From Corallococcus macrosporus DSM 14697 (GTDB lineage: Bacteria > Myxococcota > Myxococcia > Myxococcales > Myxococcaceae): a DNA stretch of 64,000 bases. Position numbers and translations under genes: made by a program. This document shows positions 18,824 to 27,158 of this stretch, piece after piece; within the stretch, counting starts at the first letter, position 1; the number at the start of each line of letters is the position of its first letter. Under the pieces are notes generated by a model that saw nothing but the letters and a program-made list of their open reading frames with translations, had not been told where the DNA came from and made no database searches. Where the stretch lies: the NCBI RefSeq assembly GCF_002305895.1, contig NZ_CP022203.1, positions 3,202,501 to 3,266,500 on the forward strand. The letters run 5' to 3'.

Positions 18824-19049
18824 GGGGGTCTCGAACTCAGTGCAAGGGGGTTGAAAGGTTATCGCCGCGGTGTGCCACGGAGTTTCCTGTGACATTTTCG
18901 ATGCAATCCGCTGCGGTTGGAAGCCACGTAAAACCCGTTCAGGGTTTCGTGGAATCCTGGTTACGGGCGGGTGAAACACTCCCGTGTTTCACGGCGGGTG
19001 GGCTCAGCGCAGCGGCACCGAGTGCGAGCGCCACGAAACCCGGCGGAAA

Positions 19050-19769
19050 TCAGCCGAAAAAAGAAACCTCGAGGAACCGCACGTAGAGGTTGCAGGCGGC
19101 GTGGAACAGGGCGGCGCCCATGACGGTGCCGGTGCGCTCCCGCATCCACCCGAAGAGCAGCGCCGGGAAGAACACGGACAGCCGCCAGGCCTGGAAGATG
19201 GCCAGGTGCCCCAGGGCGAACAGGAGCGCCGTCAGCCAGAACGCGGGCCCCAGCCGGCCTCCCAGGAACTTGCGGCCCTGGGGCCAGGCGTCGCGCAGCC
19301 GCGTCTGGACATAGCCCCGGTAGAAGAACTCCTCGGGGAGCGCGACGACGAAGAGCTGGTCGACGAACCATTCTCCGAAGCGCGGGGGCAGGCGGGGCTG
19401 GAAGCGGGCCTCGCCCATCAGCGGCGTCAGGTGCTTCGCGAGCGCTGGCGGCAGGTGGGGCAGCACCTCCACGAACCCGGCGAAGCCCAGGAAGAAGAGC
19501 GGGCCCACCACCGCGGACAGCACCAGGAACAGCTTCAGGTCCTGGCGCCACGCGCGCAGGGACAGGCCGTAGTCGCTGTAGTCCTCGTCCCGCCAGCGCA
19601 TGGGGATGAGCGGCAGGTAGAGGAAGCCCACGGTGGCGACCAGCTTGGGGACACTGGTGCCGCCCCACAGCAGGAACGCGGCGACGATGGCCAGGAAGCC
19701 CACCGCCCACAGCCCCACCGCTTCCTGTACGGCGTTCGGACGCCAGGGAGTCGTCACGGCCTGGGTCAT
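19050..19769 (-). CDS. CPBP family intramembrane glutamic endopeptidase
   Basis: A 239-aa multipass protein with the Abi/CPBP (Rce1-like) motifs: motif 1 EEFFYRGYVQTRL near residue 145, the conserved His in FALGHLAI, and motif 3 GAALFHAACNLYVRF near the C-terminus. These supply the glutamate and histidines of the intramembrane active site. Myxobacteria use CPBP proteins of this general kind as myxosortases that cut MYXO-CTERM tails; this one is a candidate but lacks specific proof. It is coupled to the upstream trypsin-like gene by a 4-bp ATGA overlap, suggesting a joint role. It is the last gene of the polX operon. Confidence 0.88.
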   Translation of the reverse strand: MTQAVTTPWRPNAVQEAVGLWAVGFLAIVAAFLLWGGTSVPKLVATVGFLYLPLIPMRWRDEDYSDYGLSLRAWRQDLKLFLVLSAVVGPLFFLGFAGFVEVLPHLPPALAKHLTPLMGEARFQPRLPPRFGEWFVDQLFVVALPEEFFYRGYVQTRLRDAWPQGRKFLGGRLGPAFWLTALLFALGHLAIFQAWRLSVFFPALLFGWMRERTGTVMGAALFHAACNLYVRFLEVSFFG

Positions 19770-20389
19770 GGCATGTCCACCGAAGCCAGCTCCACCTTCA
19801 CCGCGTTCAGCGGGAGCACCCGGCAGCCGCGGCGGTGCTTCTTCACCACCACCGCCACCAGCCGCCCGTCCGCGTCGAAGACGGGGCTGCCCGCGGGCAG
19901 GGCCAGCGGGACGTCATAGAAGGGGGCCCGCGCCGCTCGCGCCCTCGCGAGGACGGGGCGCGCGGGCTGGCGCTTCGTGGCGGGGAGCACGCCCACCAGC
20001 CAGTGGCCCTCCAGGCTGTCTCCGTCCCGCAGCACCTTCACGGGCGCGGCCGGGTAGGTGCCATCCGGCGCGGCGAGCACCGCCACCTGGAGGTCCTGGC
20101 TGGCCAGCACCACCCGGGCGGGCAGGGACTTCCCGTCATGCTCCACCGTGGTGGCATTCAATCCGGTGAAGCTGGCGTCCACCGGGGCGACGGAGGTGAG
20201 GACCTGGCCCGCGGCCCCCACGAAGACGCCGGGCCCCGCCTTCCGGGGCCCCTTGACGTGCACCACCGAGCGGCCGTGCCGCTCCAGCACCCGCTGGAGG
20301 TCGGCGCGCGAGGGCCGGCCCGCGTCCGCGGCGGCGGAGGCGAAGGGGGCCAGGCAGAGGAGGAGGAGCGGCGGCAGCAGGCGGGACAT
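19766..20389 (-). CDS. Trypsin/HtrA-like exported protein lacking the catalytic His and Ser
   Basis: The 207-aa protein has a signal peptide (MSRLLPPLLLLCLAPFASAA) and a trypsin-2 fold like the HtrA protease domain. The usual segments can be aligned: VLTSVAPVDA where HtrA has LTNNHVV (His lost), SQDLQVAVL where the Asp is kept, and LPAGSPVFDADGRLVAVV where GNSGGPV is expected (Ser replaced by Ala). It is therefore probably a non-catalytic binding protein. No PDZ domain follows. It lies 19 bp after polX and overlaps the CPBP protease gene, so a substrate-presenting role for that enzyme is one possible reading. Confidence 0.8.
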   Translation of the reverse strand: MSRLLPPLLLLCLAPFASAAADAGRPSRADLQRVLERHGRSVVHVKGPRKAGPGVFVGAAGQVLTSVAPVDASFTGLNATTVEHDGKSLPARVVLASQDLQVAVLAAPDGTYPAAPVKVLRDGDSLEGHWLVGVLPATKRQPARPVLARARAARAPFYDVPLALPAGSPVFDADGRLVAVVVKKHRRGCRVLPLNAVKVELASVDMP

Positions 20390-20408
20390 CGGCGGGTGCC
20401 GCAGCCTA

Positions 20409-22166
20409 TCACCGGCGCTCGCGCAGCGCGGTGACGAAGCGGTCCGCCGGGAGCGTGTTGAGCACGTCCCCCTTCCGGGCCCAGCCCCGGCGCGCGGTGG
20501 CCACCGCGAAGGCCAGGTTGCGCAGGTCCTCCTTCTGGTGCGCGTCGCAGCTCACCACCAGACGGACGCCCCGCTTCACGGCCTGCCGGACGTACTCGGC
20601 CTTGATGTCCAGCCGCGCGGGCTTGCCGTTCACCTCCACGGCCACGCCCCGCTCGGCGGCCCGCGCCAGCACCTCGTCCATGCGGACGGGGTAGGGCTCC
20701 CGGCTGTTGATGAGCCGGCCGGTGGGGTGCCCCAGGATCTGGAGGCAGGGGTTGTCCAGCGCGGCCAGCAGCCGCCGCGTCATCTGGTCCTCGTCCATGC
20801 CGTGCCGGACGTGGATGGAGCCGATGACGACCTCCAACTGCTCCAGGACGCTGTCCGCGTAGTCGAGCGCGCCGGACTCCAGGATGTCGACCTCGATGCC
20901 CTTGAGCAGCCGCACGCCGGGGACGTCCGCGTTGACGCGGTCGATCTCCTCCCACTGGCGCTTGAGGTCATCCACCTTCAGGCCGCCGGCGTAGATGGCC
21001 GCCTCGCTGTGCTCGGTGACGGTCAGGTACTTGAGGCCCAGCGCCTGCGCCGCCCGCGCCATCTCCTCCAGGCTGTTGCGCCCGTCCGACCAGGTGCTGT
21101 GCGCATGGACCGCGCCCTGGACGTCCTCCAGGGTGAGCAGGTCCTCGGGGAGCCTGCCCTCGCGCGCGGCCTCGAACTCGCCGGTGTCCTCGCGCAGCTC
21201 GGGGGGCACGTACTGCATGTCCAGCAGGGCGTAGAGGTCGGACTCCTCCGTGACGCGGACCTTGGTGCCGTCGTCCCGGTGGACGCCCCACTCGGAAATC
21301 TTGAGGCCTCGCTCGTGCCCCAGGTTGCGCAGGCGGATGTGGTGCGCCTTCGAGCCGGTGAAGTGGTGCAGCGCGGTGGCGAAGTCCTCGTCGGGCAGCA
21401 CCCGCAGGTCCACCTGGAGGTCGCCGGCCTCCAGCCGCACGGAGCACTTGCTGTCGCCCTTGCCCAGCACCGCCGCGACGCCGGGCGCGTTCGCCAGGGC
21501 ATCCAGCACCGGTCCGGCCTCTGGCGCGGAGGCGATGATGTCCACGTCCGCCACCGTCTCCGCCTGCCGGCGCACGCTGCCGCCCAGGCTGGCGCGCACG
21601 ACGCCCGGGGCTGACTTCACCCGCTCCAGCAGGGCCGTGGCCACCGGGAGCACCTCGCCCAGCAGCTTGCGCTCGCCGCGCGCGCGCCGGTACACGGCGA
21701 TGCCCTCCAGCATCTTCGCCTCGCTCTTCGCGCCGAAGCCGCTGAGCTGGCGCACGCGGCCCTCGCGGCAGGCGCGCTCCAGCTCCTCGATGCCGCTCAC
21801 CTGGAGCTCGCGCCAGAGCCTGGCGACCTTCTTCGGCCCCACGTCGGGAAGCTGCGTCAGCTCCAGCAGGCCAGGAGGGAACTGGGCTCGCAGCTCCTCC
21901 AGGTAGCCGAGCCGGCCCGTGGTCACCAGCTCGGAGATCTTCTCCGCGAGCGCGGGGCCGATGCCTGGGAGGCTCTCCAGCCGGCCCTCGGCAACAAGGG
22001 GGCCCAGCTCCTGCGGCAGCCCGGCGACGCGGTCGGCGGCCATGTCGTAGGCGCGAACGCGGAAGCCGCTCTCGCCCTGGAGCTGGAGCAGGAGGGAGAT
22101 GTCACGGAGGACCTGGGCGACGGTGGCCTTGTCGACAGCGGTGGGGATGGTCACGTCGGGAGTCAC
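20409..22166 (-). CDS. polX: DNA polymerase/3'-5' exonuclease PolX
   Basis: Family X polymerase with a C-terminal PHP domain. It begins with a helix-hairpin-helix N-domain (LESLPGIGPALAEKI, then QLPDVGPKKVARLWREL). The nucleotidyltransferase core has GGSVRRQAETVADVDII carrying the catalytic aspartates. The PHP phosphoesterase starts at VHAHSTWSDGRNS and continues to VSCDAHQKED. It fills gaps in base-excision repair in bacteria such as Deinococcus and Bacillus. Length is 585 aa with the GTG at 22166 (usual ~575). No clear ribosome-binding site exists and another GTG at 22154 is possible; the open frame further upstream overlaps the divergent Rieske gene and is not coding. It heads a three-gene minus-strand operon. 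Confidence 0.93.
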   Translation of the reverse strand: MTPDVTIPTAVDKATVAQVLRDISLLLQLQGESGFRVRAYDMAADRVAGLPQELGPLVAEGRLESLPGIGPALAEKISELVTTGRLGYLEELRAQFPPGLLELTQLPDVGPKKVARLWRELQVSGIEELERACREGRVRQLSGFGAKSEAKMLEGIAVYRRARGERKLLGEVLPVATALLERVKSAPGVVRASLGGSVRRQAETVADVDIIASAPEAGPVLDALANAPGVAAVLGKGDSKCSVRLEAGDLQVDLRVLPDEDFATALHHFTGSKAHHIRLRNLGHERGLKISEWGVHRDDGTKVRVTEESDLYALLDMQYVPPELREDTGEFEAAREGRLPEDLLTLEDVQGAVHAHSTWSDGRNSLEEMARAAQALGLKYLTVTEHSEAAIYAGGLKVDDLKRQWEEIDRVNADVPGVRLLKGIEVDILESGALDYADSVLEQLEVVIGSIHVRHGMDEDQMTRRLLAALDNPCLQILGHPTGRLINSREPYPVRMDEVLARAAERGVAVEVNGKPARLDIKAEYVRQAVKRGVRLVVSCDAHQKEDLRNLAFAVATARRGWARKGDVLNTLPADRFVTALRERR

Positions 22167-22232
22167 TGGGAGAAGGTAATGCCCGGGTATCGGGAGTGCA
22201 GCCAGTCCCGCGTTGTGGGAAAAGGGGCCGCG

Positions 22233-22550
22233 ATGACGAAGATCAAGCTGGGACCGGCGGATTTCGCCGAGAGGGAAATGCGGGGCTACGAGGTCGGCAA
22301 GCGCAACGTGTGTATCGCGAAGATCCACGGGCGCTACAAGGGCCTGGATGATTGGTGCAATCACGCCGGGTGCCTGCTGTCCGGCGGTCGCATCGAGGAC
22401 AACATGGTCGTCTGCCCGTGTCACGAGGTCGGCTTCGACATGGACACCGGCCAAAACGCGACCTCGCCAGGGGTCTGTGACGACCAACCGACCGTGCAGG
22501 TCGCGGTCGAGGACGGCGCGCTCGTCATCGACTGGCCCGACACGCCCTGA
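22233..22550 (+). CDS. Rieske [2Fe-2S] ferredoxin-like protein
   Basis: A stand-alone Rieske domain of 105 aa. The cluster ligands are the pairs C-N-H in DWCNHAGC and C-P-C-H in VVCPCHEVGFD, spaced as in dioxygenase-associated ferredoxins. There is no signal peptide, so it is a cytoplasmic electron carrier. AAAGGGG at ~7 nt before ATG 22233 supports the start. No oxygenase or reductase gene adjoins; the next gene, 29 bp downstream, is a molybdopterin-type protein, so the electron partner is unknown. Confidence 0.9.
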   Translation: MTKIKLGPADFAEREMRGYEVGKRNVCIAKIHGRYKGLDDWCNHAGCLLSGGRIEDNMVVCPCHEVGFDMDTGQNATSPGVCDDQPTVQVAVEDGALVIDWPDTP

Positions 22551-22579
22551 CCTTCTTCTCGCACCCCGGAGTACCCGCC

Positions 22580-23239
22580 ATGGCTCACGACGGACACGAC
22601 CACGACCCTGCTCACGGCGCGCACCGGCACCACCACGAGGCGCATGGCCCCGGGCACCATCACCACGAGCACCACGGCCACGAGCACGGCGAGCACGGGC
22701 ATCACCACCATCACCCCCCCCCGCACGGCCATGACCAGGGGCCCGTGGCGGAGCACAAGGCGCGAGCGCCCGTCCACGTCAGCACCTTCATCGTGACGTG
22801 CTCGGACAGCCGTGACGCGGCGCGCGACGAGAGCGGCCGGGTGCTGCGCGAGGGCCTGGAGGCGGCGGGCCATGGCATCGCCGGCGCCGTGGTGGTGAAG
22901 GATGACCCGGAGGCCATTCGCGGCGCGCTGGAGGCCGCGCGCGAGACGGGGGCCCGGGCCGTGCTGTTCACCGGGGGCACCGGGATTGGCAGGCGGGACT
23001 GCACCGTGGAGACGCTGCGCCCGCTGTTCGAGAAGGAGCTGCCCGGCTTCGGCGAGCTCTTCCGGATGTTGTCGTACCGCCAGGTGGGAAGCGCGGCGAT
23101 GATGTCCCGCGCCACGGCGGGCACCTACCAGGGGATGATCCTCTTCGCGCTGCCGGGCTCGCCCAAGGCGGTGCGGCTCGCGCTGGAGGCGCTCATCCTG
23201 CCGGAGCTGGGCCACGCCGTCCGTGAGCTGTCGCGTTAG
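22580..23239 (+). CDS. moaB: MoaB/MogA-type molybdopterin protein with His-rich N-terminal tail
   Basis: Residues ~62-219 form a MoCF-binding domain: VSTFIVTCSDSRDAARDESG, the VLFTGGTGIGRRDCTVETL motif, MSRATAGTYQGMILFALPGSPKAV. This is the family that adenylylates molybdopterin (MogA) or its MoaB relatives. The first ~55 residues are an extreme His/Gly/Asp tract (runs such as HHHHEHHGHEHGEHGHHHHH), absent from ordinary MoaB proteins of about 170 aa. It resembles metallochaperone tails (HypB, UreE, SlyD) and could bind Ni, Zn or Cu. Neighbours are a Rieske protein upstream and a secreted peptidase downstream. Confidence 0.9.
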   Translation: MAHDGHDHDPAHGAHRHHHEAHGPGHHHHEHHGHEHGEHGHHHHHPPPHGHDQGPVAEHKARAPVHVSTFIVTCSDSRDAARDESGRVLREGLEAAGHGIAGAVVVKDDPEAIRGALEAARETGARAVLFTGGTGIGRRDCTVETLRPLFEKELPGFGELFRMLSYRQVGSAAMMSRATAGTYQGMILFALPGSPKAVRLALEALILPELGHAVRELSR

Positions 23240-23404
23240 CGCCGCCCCACGCATGTCTCAAGCCCTGAGAATGGCTGGAGGCGGCGTGATTCGCAGCGAG
23301 CCGTAGCCGCTGTTTTTGCCGGGAGTGTAAGTTGACGTCGAAGGCGGGGGGCGCGCTCCCCGCAGTCTCAGCCGCACATCCCCCGCAAGGCAGTGGAGAA
23401 ACCT

Positions 23405-25447
23405 ATGAACATGAAGCGCCTGGCTTCAGTCCTCCTGGTGCTCTGTAGTGTCTCGGCGTTCGCGAAGGCGCCTCCGGCGGAGGCCCCCGACGGCGAGGTG
23501 TGGATCACCGTCGGCTCCGACGCCCTCGACTACGTCAACCTCGCCCTCGCCGCCGCGGGGCATGCGGCGCCCACGGTGAGCGGGCGGAGCGGGGACGTCA
23601 CCGCGCTGCGCGTGCGTGAGTCCCAGCTCAACCTCATCTCGCGGATGATGCACGAGAAGCTCAACCGCTGCGGTGGCTTCATGCACCACGACACCGAGGC
23701 GGCGGCGCTCGCGGCGCTGGACCCGTCGGCCGCGGCGAAGGGGGCCCAGGCCACCGCCGTCACCTACAGCATCGACAACGCGGCGACGGTCACCGCGCTG
23801 CAGGCGGGGGTCGAGGAGCTCGCCATCCGCGGCGTCATCACCCACCTGTCCGAAGGGTACTCCACGCGCTACTACACGTCGGCGACGGGCGTGTCGGCCG
23901 CGAACTGGCTGAGGGGCTACTGGGCGTCCCTGGTCCCGGCGTCGCGGGCCAACGAGGTCACCGTCGAGCTCTTCAACCACTCGTGGGCGCAGCCCTCCGT
24001 CATCCTGACCATTCCCGGCACCACGATGGCGGAAGAGGTCGTCGTGCTCGGTGGCCACCTGGACTCCACCAGCAACGGCAGCATCGCTCCCGGCGCGGAT
24101 GACGACGCCTCGGGCATCGCCACGCTCACCGAGGTGATTCGCGTGCTGATGCGCCAGAACTACCGTCCGGAGCGCACGGTGAAGTTCATGGGCTACGCGG
24201 CCGAGGAGGTCGGCCTGCGCGGCTCCTCGGCGATCGCCAACCACTACGCCACGACGAACGTCGACGTGGTGGGCGTGCTGCAGCTCGACATGACGAACTT
24301 CAAGGGCCGGCCGGACGTCGACGTGGCGATGGTGACCGACCGGACGAACGCGGCGCAGAACACCTTCATCACCGACCTCCTCGACACGTACCAGTCCGAC
24401 GTCCAGTGGACCACGACGTACTGTGGCTATGCGTGCTCCGACCATGCGTCCTGGACGTCCGCGGGCTTCGCGGCCTCGATGCCCTTCGAGGCGCCGCTGA
24501 GCGCGTCCAACCGGCACATCCACACCATCCATGACACCATCGACAAGAGCGGTGGCGACGCCCGGCAGGCGGTGAAGTTCGCGAAGCTGGCCCTCGCGTA
24601 CGTGGCCGAGCTGGCCAAGGGGGGCATGGTGGTGGACCAGACGCCGCCGGAGGTCGCCATCACCGCCCCTGCCACGGGGAGCACGGTGTCGGGCGTGACG
24701 GCCGTCACGGCCTCGGCCTCGGACGCGTCCGGCGTGAATCGCGTGGAGTTCCTGGTGGATGGCGCGCTGGTCGCGACGGACACCACGGCGCCGTACGCGT
24801 TCGACTGGGACACGGCCGCGTTGTCCAACGGCAGCCACACCTTGACGGCGCGGGCGGTTGACGGCGCGGGCCTGCCGGCGACCAGCAGCGAGGTCACCGT
24901 GACGGTGAGCAACGTGTCCAGCACGGCCGGATTCGACCCGGTCCTGAAGGCGCCGCGGTGTGCCTCGCCCTCCAACGTGTGTGACTCCGGCACGCTGCTC
25001 AACGGCCGCGCCGGTATCGGGCCCGAGCTGAACGCGCCGAACACCATCAGGAACTCCTGCCGGGACGGCTTGTCGGGCGTGTACCTGGTGGACCAGTCGA
25101 ATGAGCGCATCGTGGTGTCCACCACGGACGGGACGCACTTCGCGCCGGGCAAGCTGGTGCGCATCGACGCGACGGTCTTCGCCTACAACAAGCTCAACGA
25201 CAAGCTGGACCTGTTCTACTCGGCCGACGCCAACAACCCCGTCTGGCAGGCCATCACCACGCTGGCCGTTCCGACGAAGGGCCTCCACACGCTGTCCGTC
25301 ACCTACACGCTGCCGGAGGGCGGCACCGCCCAGGCCGTGCGCGCCGTGTTCCGCAACCGCGGCAGCCAGACGCCCTGCATGGAGGGCAACTACAACGACC
25401 ACGATGACCTCATCTTCACCGTGTCGCCGTCCGCGATGCTGCGCTGA
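23405..25447 (+). CDS. Secreted M28 family aminopeptidase with Ig-like and extra C-terminal domain
   Basis: ATG 23405 follows GGAG at 23395-23398. The signal peptide is MNMKRLASVLLVLCSVSAFA. After a ~120-residue pro-region comes the M28 zinc aminopeptidase core. Metal and catalytic residues are seen in VVLGGHLDST (His), PGADDDASG (bridging Asp), YAAEEVGLRG (Glu-Glu), VLQLDMTNF (Asp) and HIHTIHDTID (His). This resembles the Vibrio/Aeromonas leucyl aminopeptidase. An Ig-like domain (TPPEVAITAPATGSTVSGV) follows at ~420-505, then a ~165-residue beta-rich domain with paired cysteines, possibly for substrate or surface binding. It fits extracellular protein degradation in a predatory bacterium. 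A hairpin follows the stop. Confidence 0.92.
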   Translation: MNMKRLASVLLVLCSVSAFAKAPPAEAPDGEVWITVGSDALDYVNLALAAAGHAAPTVSGRSGDVTALRVRESQLNLISRMMHEKLNRCGGFMHHDTEAAALAALDPSAAAKGAQATAVTYSIDNAATVTALQAGVEELAIRGVITHLSEGYSTRYYTSATGVSAANWLRGYWASLVPASRANEVTVELFNHSWAQPSVILTIPGTTMAEEVVVLGGHLDSTSNGSIAPGADDDASGIATLTEVIRVLMRQNYRPERTVKFMGYAAEEVGLRGSSAIANHYATTNVDVVGVLQLDMTNFKGRPDVDVAMVTDRTNAAQNTFITDLLDTYQSDVQWTTTYCGYACSDHASWTSAGFAASMPFEAPLSASNRHIHTIHDTIDKSGGDARQAVKFAKLALAYVAELAKGGMVVDQTPPEVAITAPATGSTVSGVTAVTASASDASGVNRVEFLVDGALVATDTTAPYAFDWDTAALSNGSHTLTARAVDGAGLPATSSEVTVTVSNVSSTAGFDPVLKAPRCASPSNVCDSGTLLNGRAGIGPELNAPNTIRNSCRDGLSGVYLVDQSNERIVVSTTDGTHFAPGKLVRIDATVFAYNKLNDKLDLFYSADANNPVWQAITTLAVPTKGLHTLSVTYTLPEGGTAQAVRAVFRNRGSQTPCMEGNYNDHDDLIFTVSPSAMLR

Positions 25448-25467
25448 CGTCACCTCGTGCGGCCGGT

Positions 25468-25498
25468 CTCCAGTCCCCGTCACGCACGGGGCCTGGAG
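25468..25498 (+). terminator. Hairpin after the M28 aminopeptidase gene
   Basis: CTCCAG-t-CCCCGT (25468-25480) pairs with ACGGGG-c-CTGGAG (25486-25498) around the 5-nt loop CACGC, making a 12-bp stem with one internal mismatch 21 bases after the stop. There is no T-run, as is common in GC-rich genomes. Confidence 0.65.
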
Positions 25499-25554
25499 GC
25501 CGCGGACGGCGCGCTCGCCTTGAGCCGCCTCCGGCCCGCCGCTAGGGTGCGCCC

Positions 25555-25911
25555 ATGCGAACCGTTGATGAGTGGAAGGCGGCGCTGCGGACCGCGCTGA
25601 AGGAGGCCATGCGGACGCGGAGCACCCACGCGGCGGCGGCGCTCCGTGAGACGCTGGCGGCCATCGACAACGCGGAGGCGCCCGACCTGCGCGGGGCACC
25701 CGCGGCCGTCGGCGGCGCCTTCGCGGGAAGCGCCGGTGGCCTGGGCAGCGGAGAAGTGACGCGCCTGGCCCTGACCCCCGAAGCCGTGCAGGCCGTCGTC
25801 GACCGTGAGGTTCAAGAGCGGCGGGACGCGGTGGCCCTCTACGAGAAGCTCGGGAAGCAGGACCAGGCGGACGCCGTGAAGGCGCAGCTGGACGTGCTCC
25901 TGGCGCTATGA
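25555..25911 (+). CDS. GatB/YqeY domain-containing protein
   Basis: A 118-aa protein with the opening pattern of YqeY proteins: helix TALKEAMRTRSTHAAAALRETLAAIDNAEAP-like sequence, a Gly/Ala-rich insertion, and a second helical region QAVVDREVQERRDAVALYEKLGKQDQAD. YqeY domains also occur at the C-terminus of GatB and bind tRNA, but the stand-alone protein has no settled function. It is shorter than usual (~150 aa), ending soon after the second helical block. Located between two terminator-separated units, it is probably monocistronic. Confidence 0.82.
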   Translation: MRTVDEWKAALRTALKEAMRTRSTHAAAALRETLAAIDNAEAPDLRGAPAAVGGAFAGSAGGLGSGEVTRLALTPEAVQAVVDREVQERRDAVALYEKLGKQDQADAVKAQLDVLLAL

Positions 25912-26077
25912 AACGGGGAGGCGCGCGCGGGCCCGCCGTGCGCACGCCACGTCCGCGCGTCACCCGGTTCGTGGCACCAGCACCGGTGCTGTCCGCCGCT
26001 CCGCCGACGCCCGCCCGCGTGCATCGGGAAGACGGGCGGGCAGCCCGCCGTTCCAGCACCATTTGGGAGCTCCTGAC

Positions 26078-27070
26078 GTGACACCGCGCTCGAAGCAGCG
26101 CACCGCTCCGGCCGCCGGGCTTTCCCCGCGAGCCGCCGAGCACCTGCGGCCCCGGCTGGAGGCCGTGCTGACCTCCACCGACGCGCGGGCTCGCATCGCC
26201 TTCGACCCGGTGGAGTTCCCGCACCGCTACACGGACCCGCGAGACATCGAGGTCAGCGCGCTGCTGGCCGCCGGGCTGGCCTACGGACGCGCGGACCTGT
26301 TCCGTCCCAAGGTGGACGCGCTGCTCCAGCGCATGGGGTCATCCCCCGCCGCCTTCGTCCGGACGCTCGACGTGGCCGGAGCCCGGCGGCTGCTGGAAGG
26401 CTTCGTGTACCGCTTCAACGTGGGCACGGACGTGGCGGTGCTCCTGCTGGGCATGGGGCGCGTGCTGCGGGAGCAGGGCAGCCTGGAGGCCCTGTTCCTC
26501 CAGGGGCTTCAGGCGCGCGGCACCCTGCATGGCGCGCTGGACCACTTCACGACGAGCCTGCGCGCGGTGCCCATGGAGCCCCTGCGCAAGGCCCTGGGGC
26601 CTGAGCGGGGCCTGCACCACCTGCTGCCCTCGCCCCTGGGCGGGGGAGCGGCCAAGCGCCTCAACCTCTACCTCCGGTGGATGGTGCGGGGGCCGGACAC
26701 CGTGGACTTCGGCGTCTGGACGCGCGTGCCGCCCTCATCCCTCCTGATTCCCTTGGACACCCACATCGGGCGCATCTCGCGGCACCTGGGGCTGACGCGG
26801 CGCAATGACCTGACCTGGCGCACGGCGGAGGAGGTGACAGCCGCGTTACGCGTGTTGGATCCGGCGGACCCCGTCCGTTACGACTTCGCGTTGTGTCACT
26901 ACGGCATGAGCGGGGCGTGCCCGGCGCAGCCCGTGGCGGAGAACTGTGGCCGGTGTCCGTTGCTGCACGCTTGTGCCGTTGGCCCTCGGGTGGTGGCCGG
27001 GGCGACCCGCCGGGTCCAGGGGGCCACCGTTCGGAAGGGCAGCGAACTGTCCGTGTCGCGACGACGTTGA
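26078..27070 (+). CDS. TIGR02757 (DUF2400) family protein
   Basis: GTG 26078 follows GGGAG at 26065-26069. The 330-aa sequence has the family hallmarks: DPVEFPHRYTDPRDIEV near the start, LAYGRADLFRPKVDALL, a FVYRFNVGTDV segment, RLNLYLRWMVR, and LIPLDTHIGRISRHLGL. The C-terminus carries a Cys pattern CHYGMSGACPAQ...NCGRCPLLHAC resembling the [4Fe-4S] loop of endonuclease III-type HhH glycosylases. The biochemical role is not established; a DNA-repair-like function is suggested only by this resemblance. The last ~25 residues are Arg-rich. Confidence 0.9.
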   Translation: MTPRSKQRTAPAAGLSPRAAEHLRPRLEAVLTSTDARARIAFDPVEFPHRYTDPRDIEVSALLAAGLAYGRADLFRPKVDALLQRMGSSPAAFVRTLDVAGARRLLEGFVYRFNVGTDVAVLLLGMGRVLREQGSLEALFLQGLQARGTLHGALDHFTTSLRAVPMEPLRKALGPERGLHHLLPSPLGGGAAKRLNLYLRWMVRGPDTVDFGVWTRVPPSSLLIPLDTHIGRISRHLGLTRRNDLTWRTAEEVTAALRVLDPADPVRYDFALCHYGMSGACPAQPVAENCGRCPLLHACAVGPRVVAGATRRVQGATVRKGSELSVSRRR

Positions 27071-27158
27071 CCGGGGGGCGGCTGGGCGCTGCAATGGGTT
27101 CGTGGCTCCGGCTCCTGCGCGCGGAACCCGGGGCTCATGGGGCCGGAGGATTGACGCC

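Noticed and set aside
19050-19769. Firm assignment of the CPBP protease as a myxosortase
   Set aside because: Motifs fit the broad CPBP family, but no subtype-specific residues could be verified and no MYXO-CTERM substrate was found in the window.
22167-22487. N-terminal extension of polX upstream of 22166
   Set aside because: Antisense to the Rieske coding sequence and lacks PolX similarity; the HhH domain begins after the chosen GTG.
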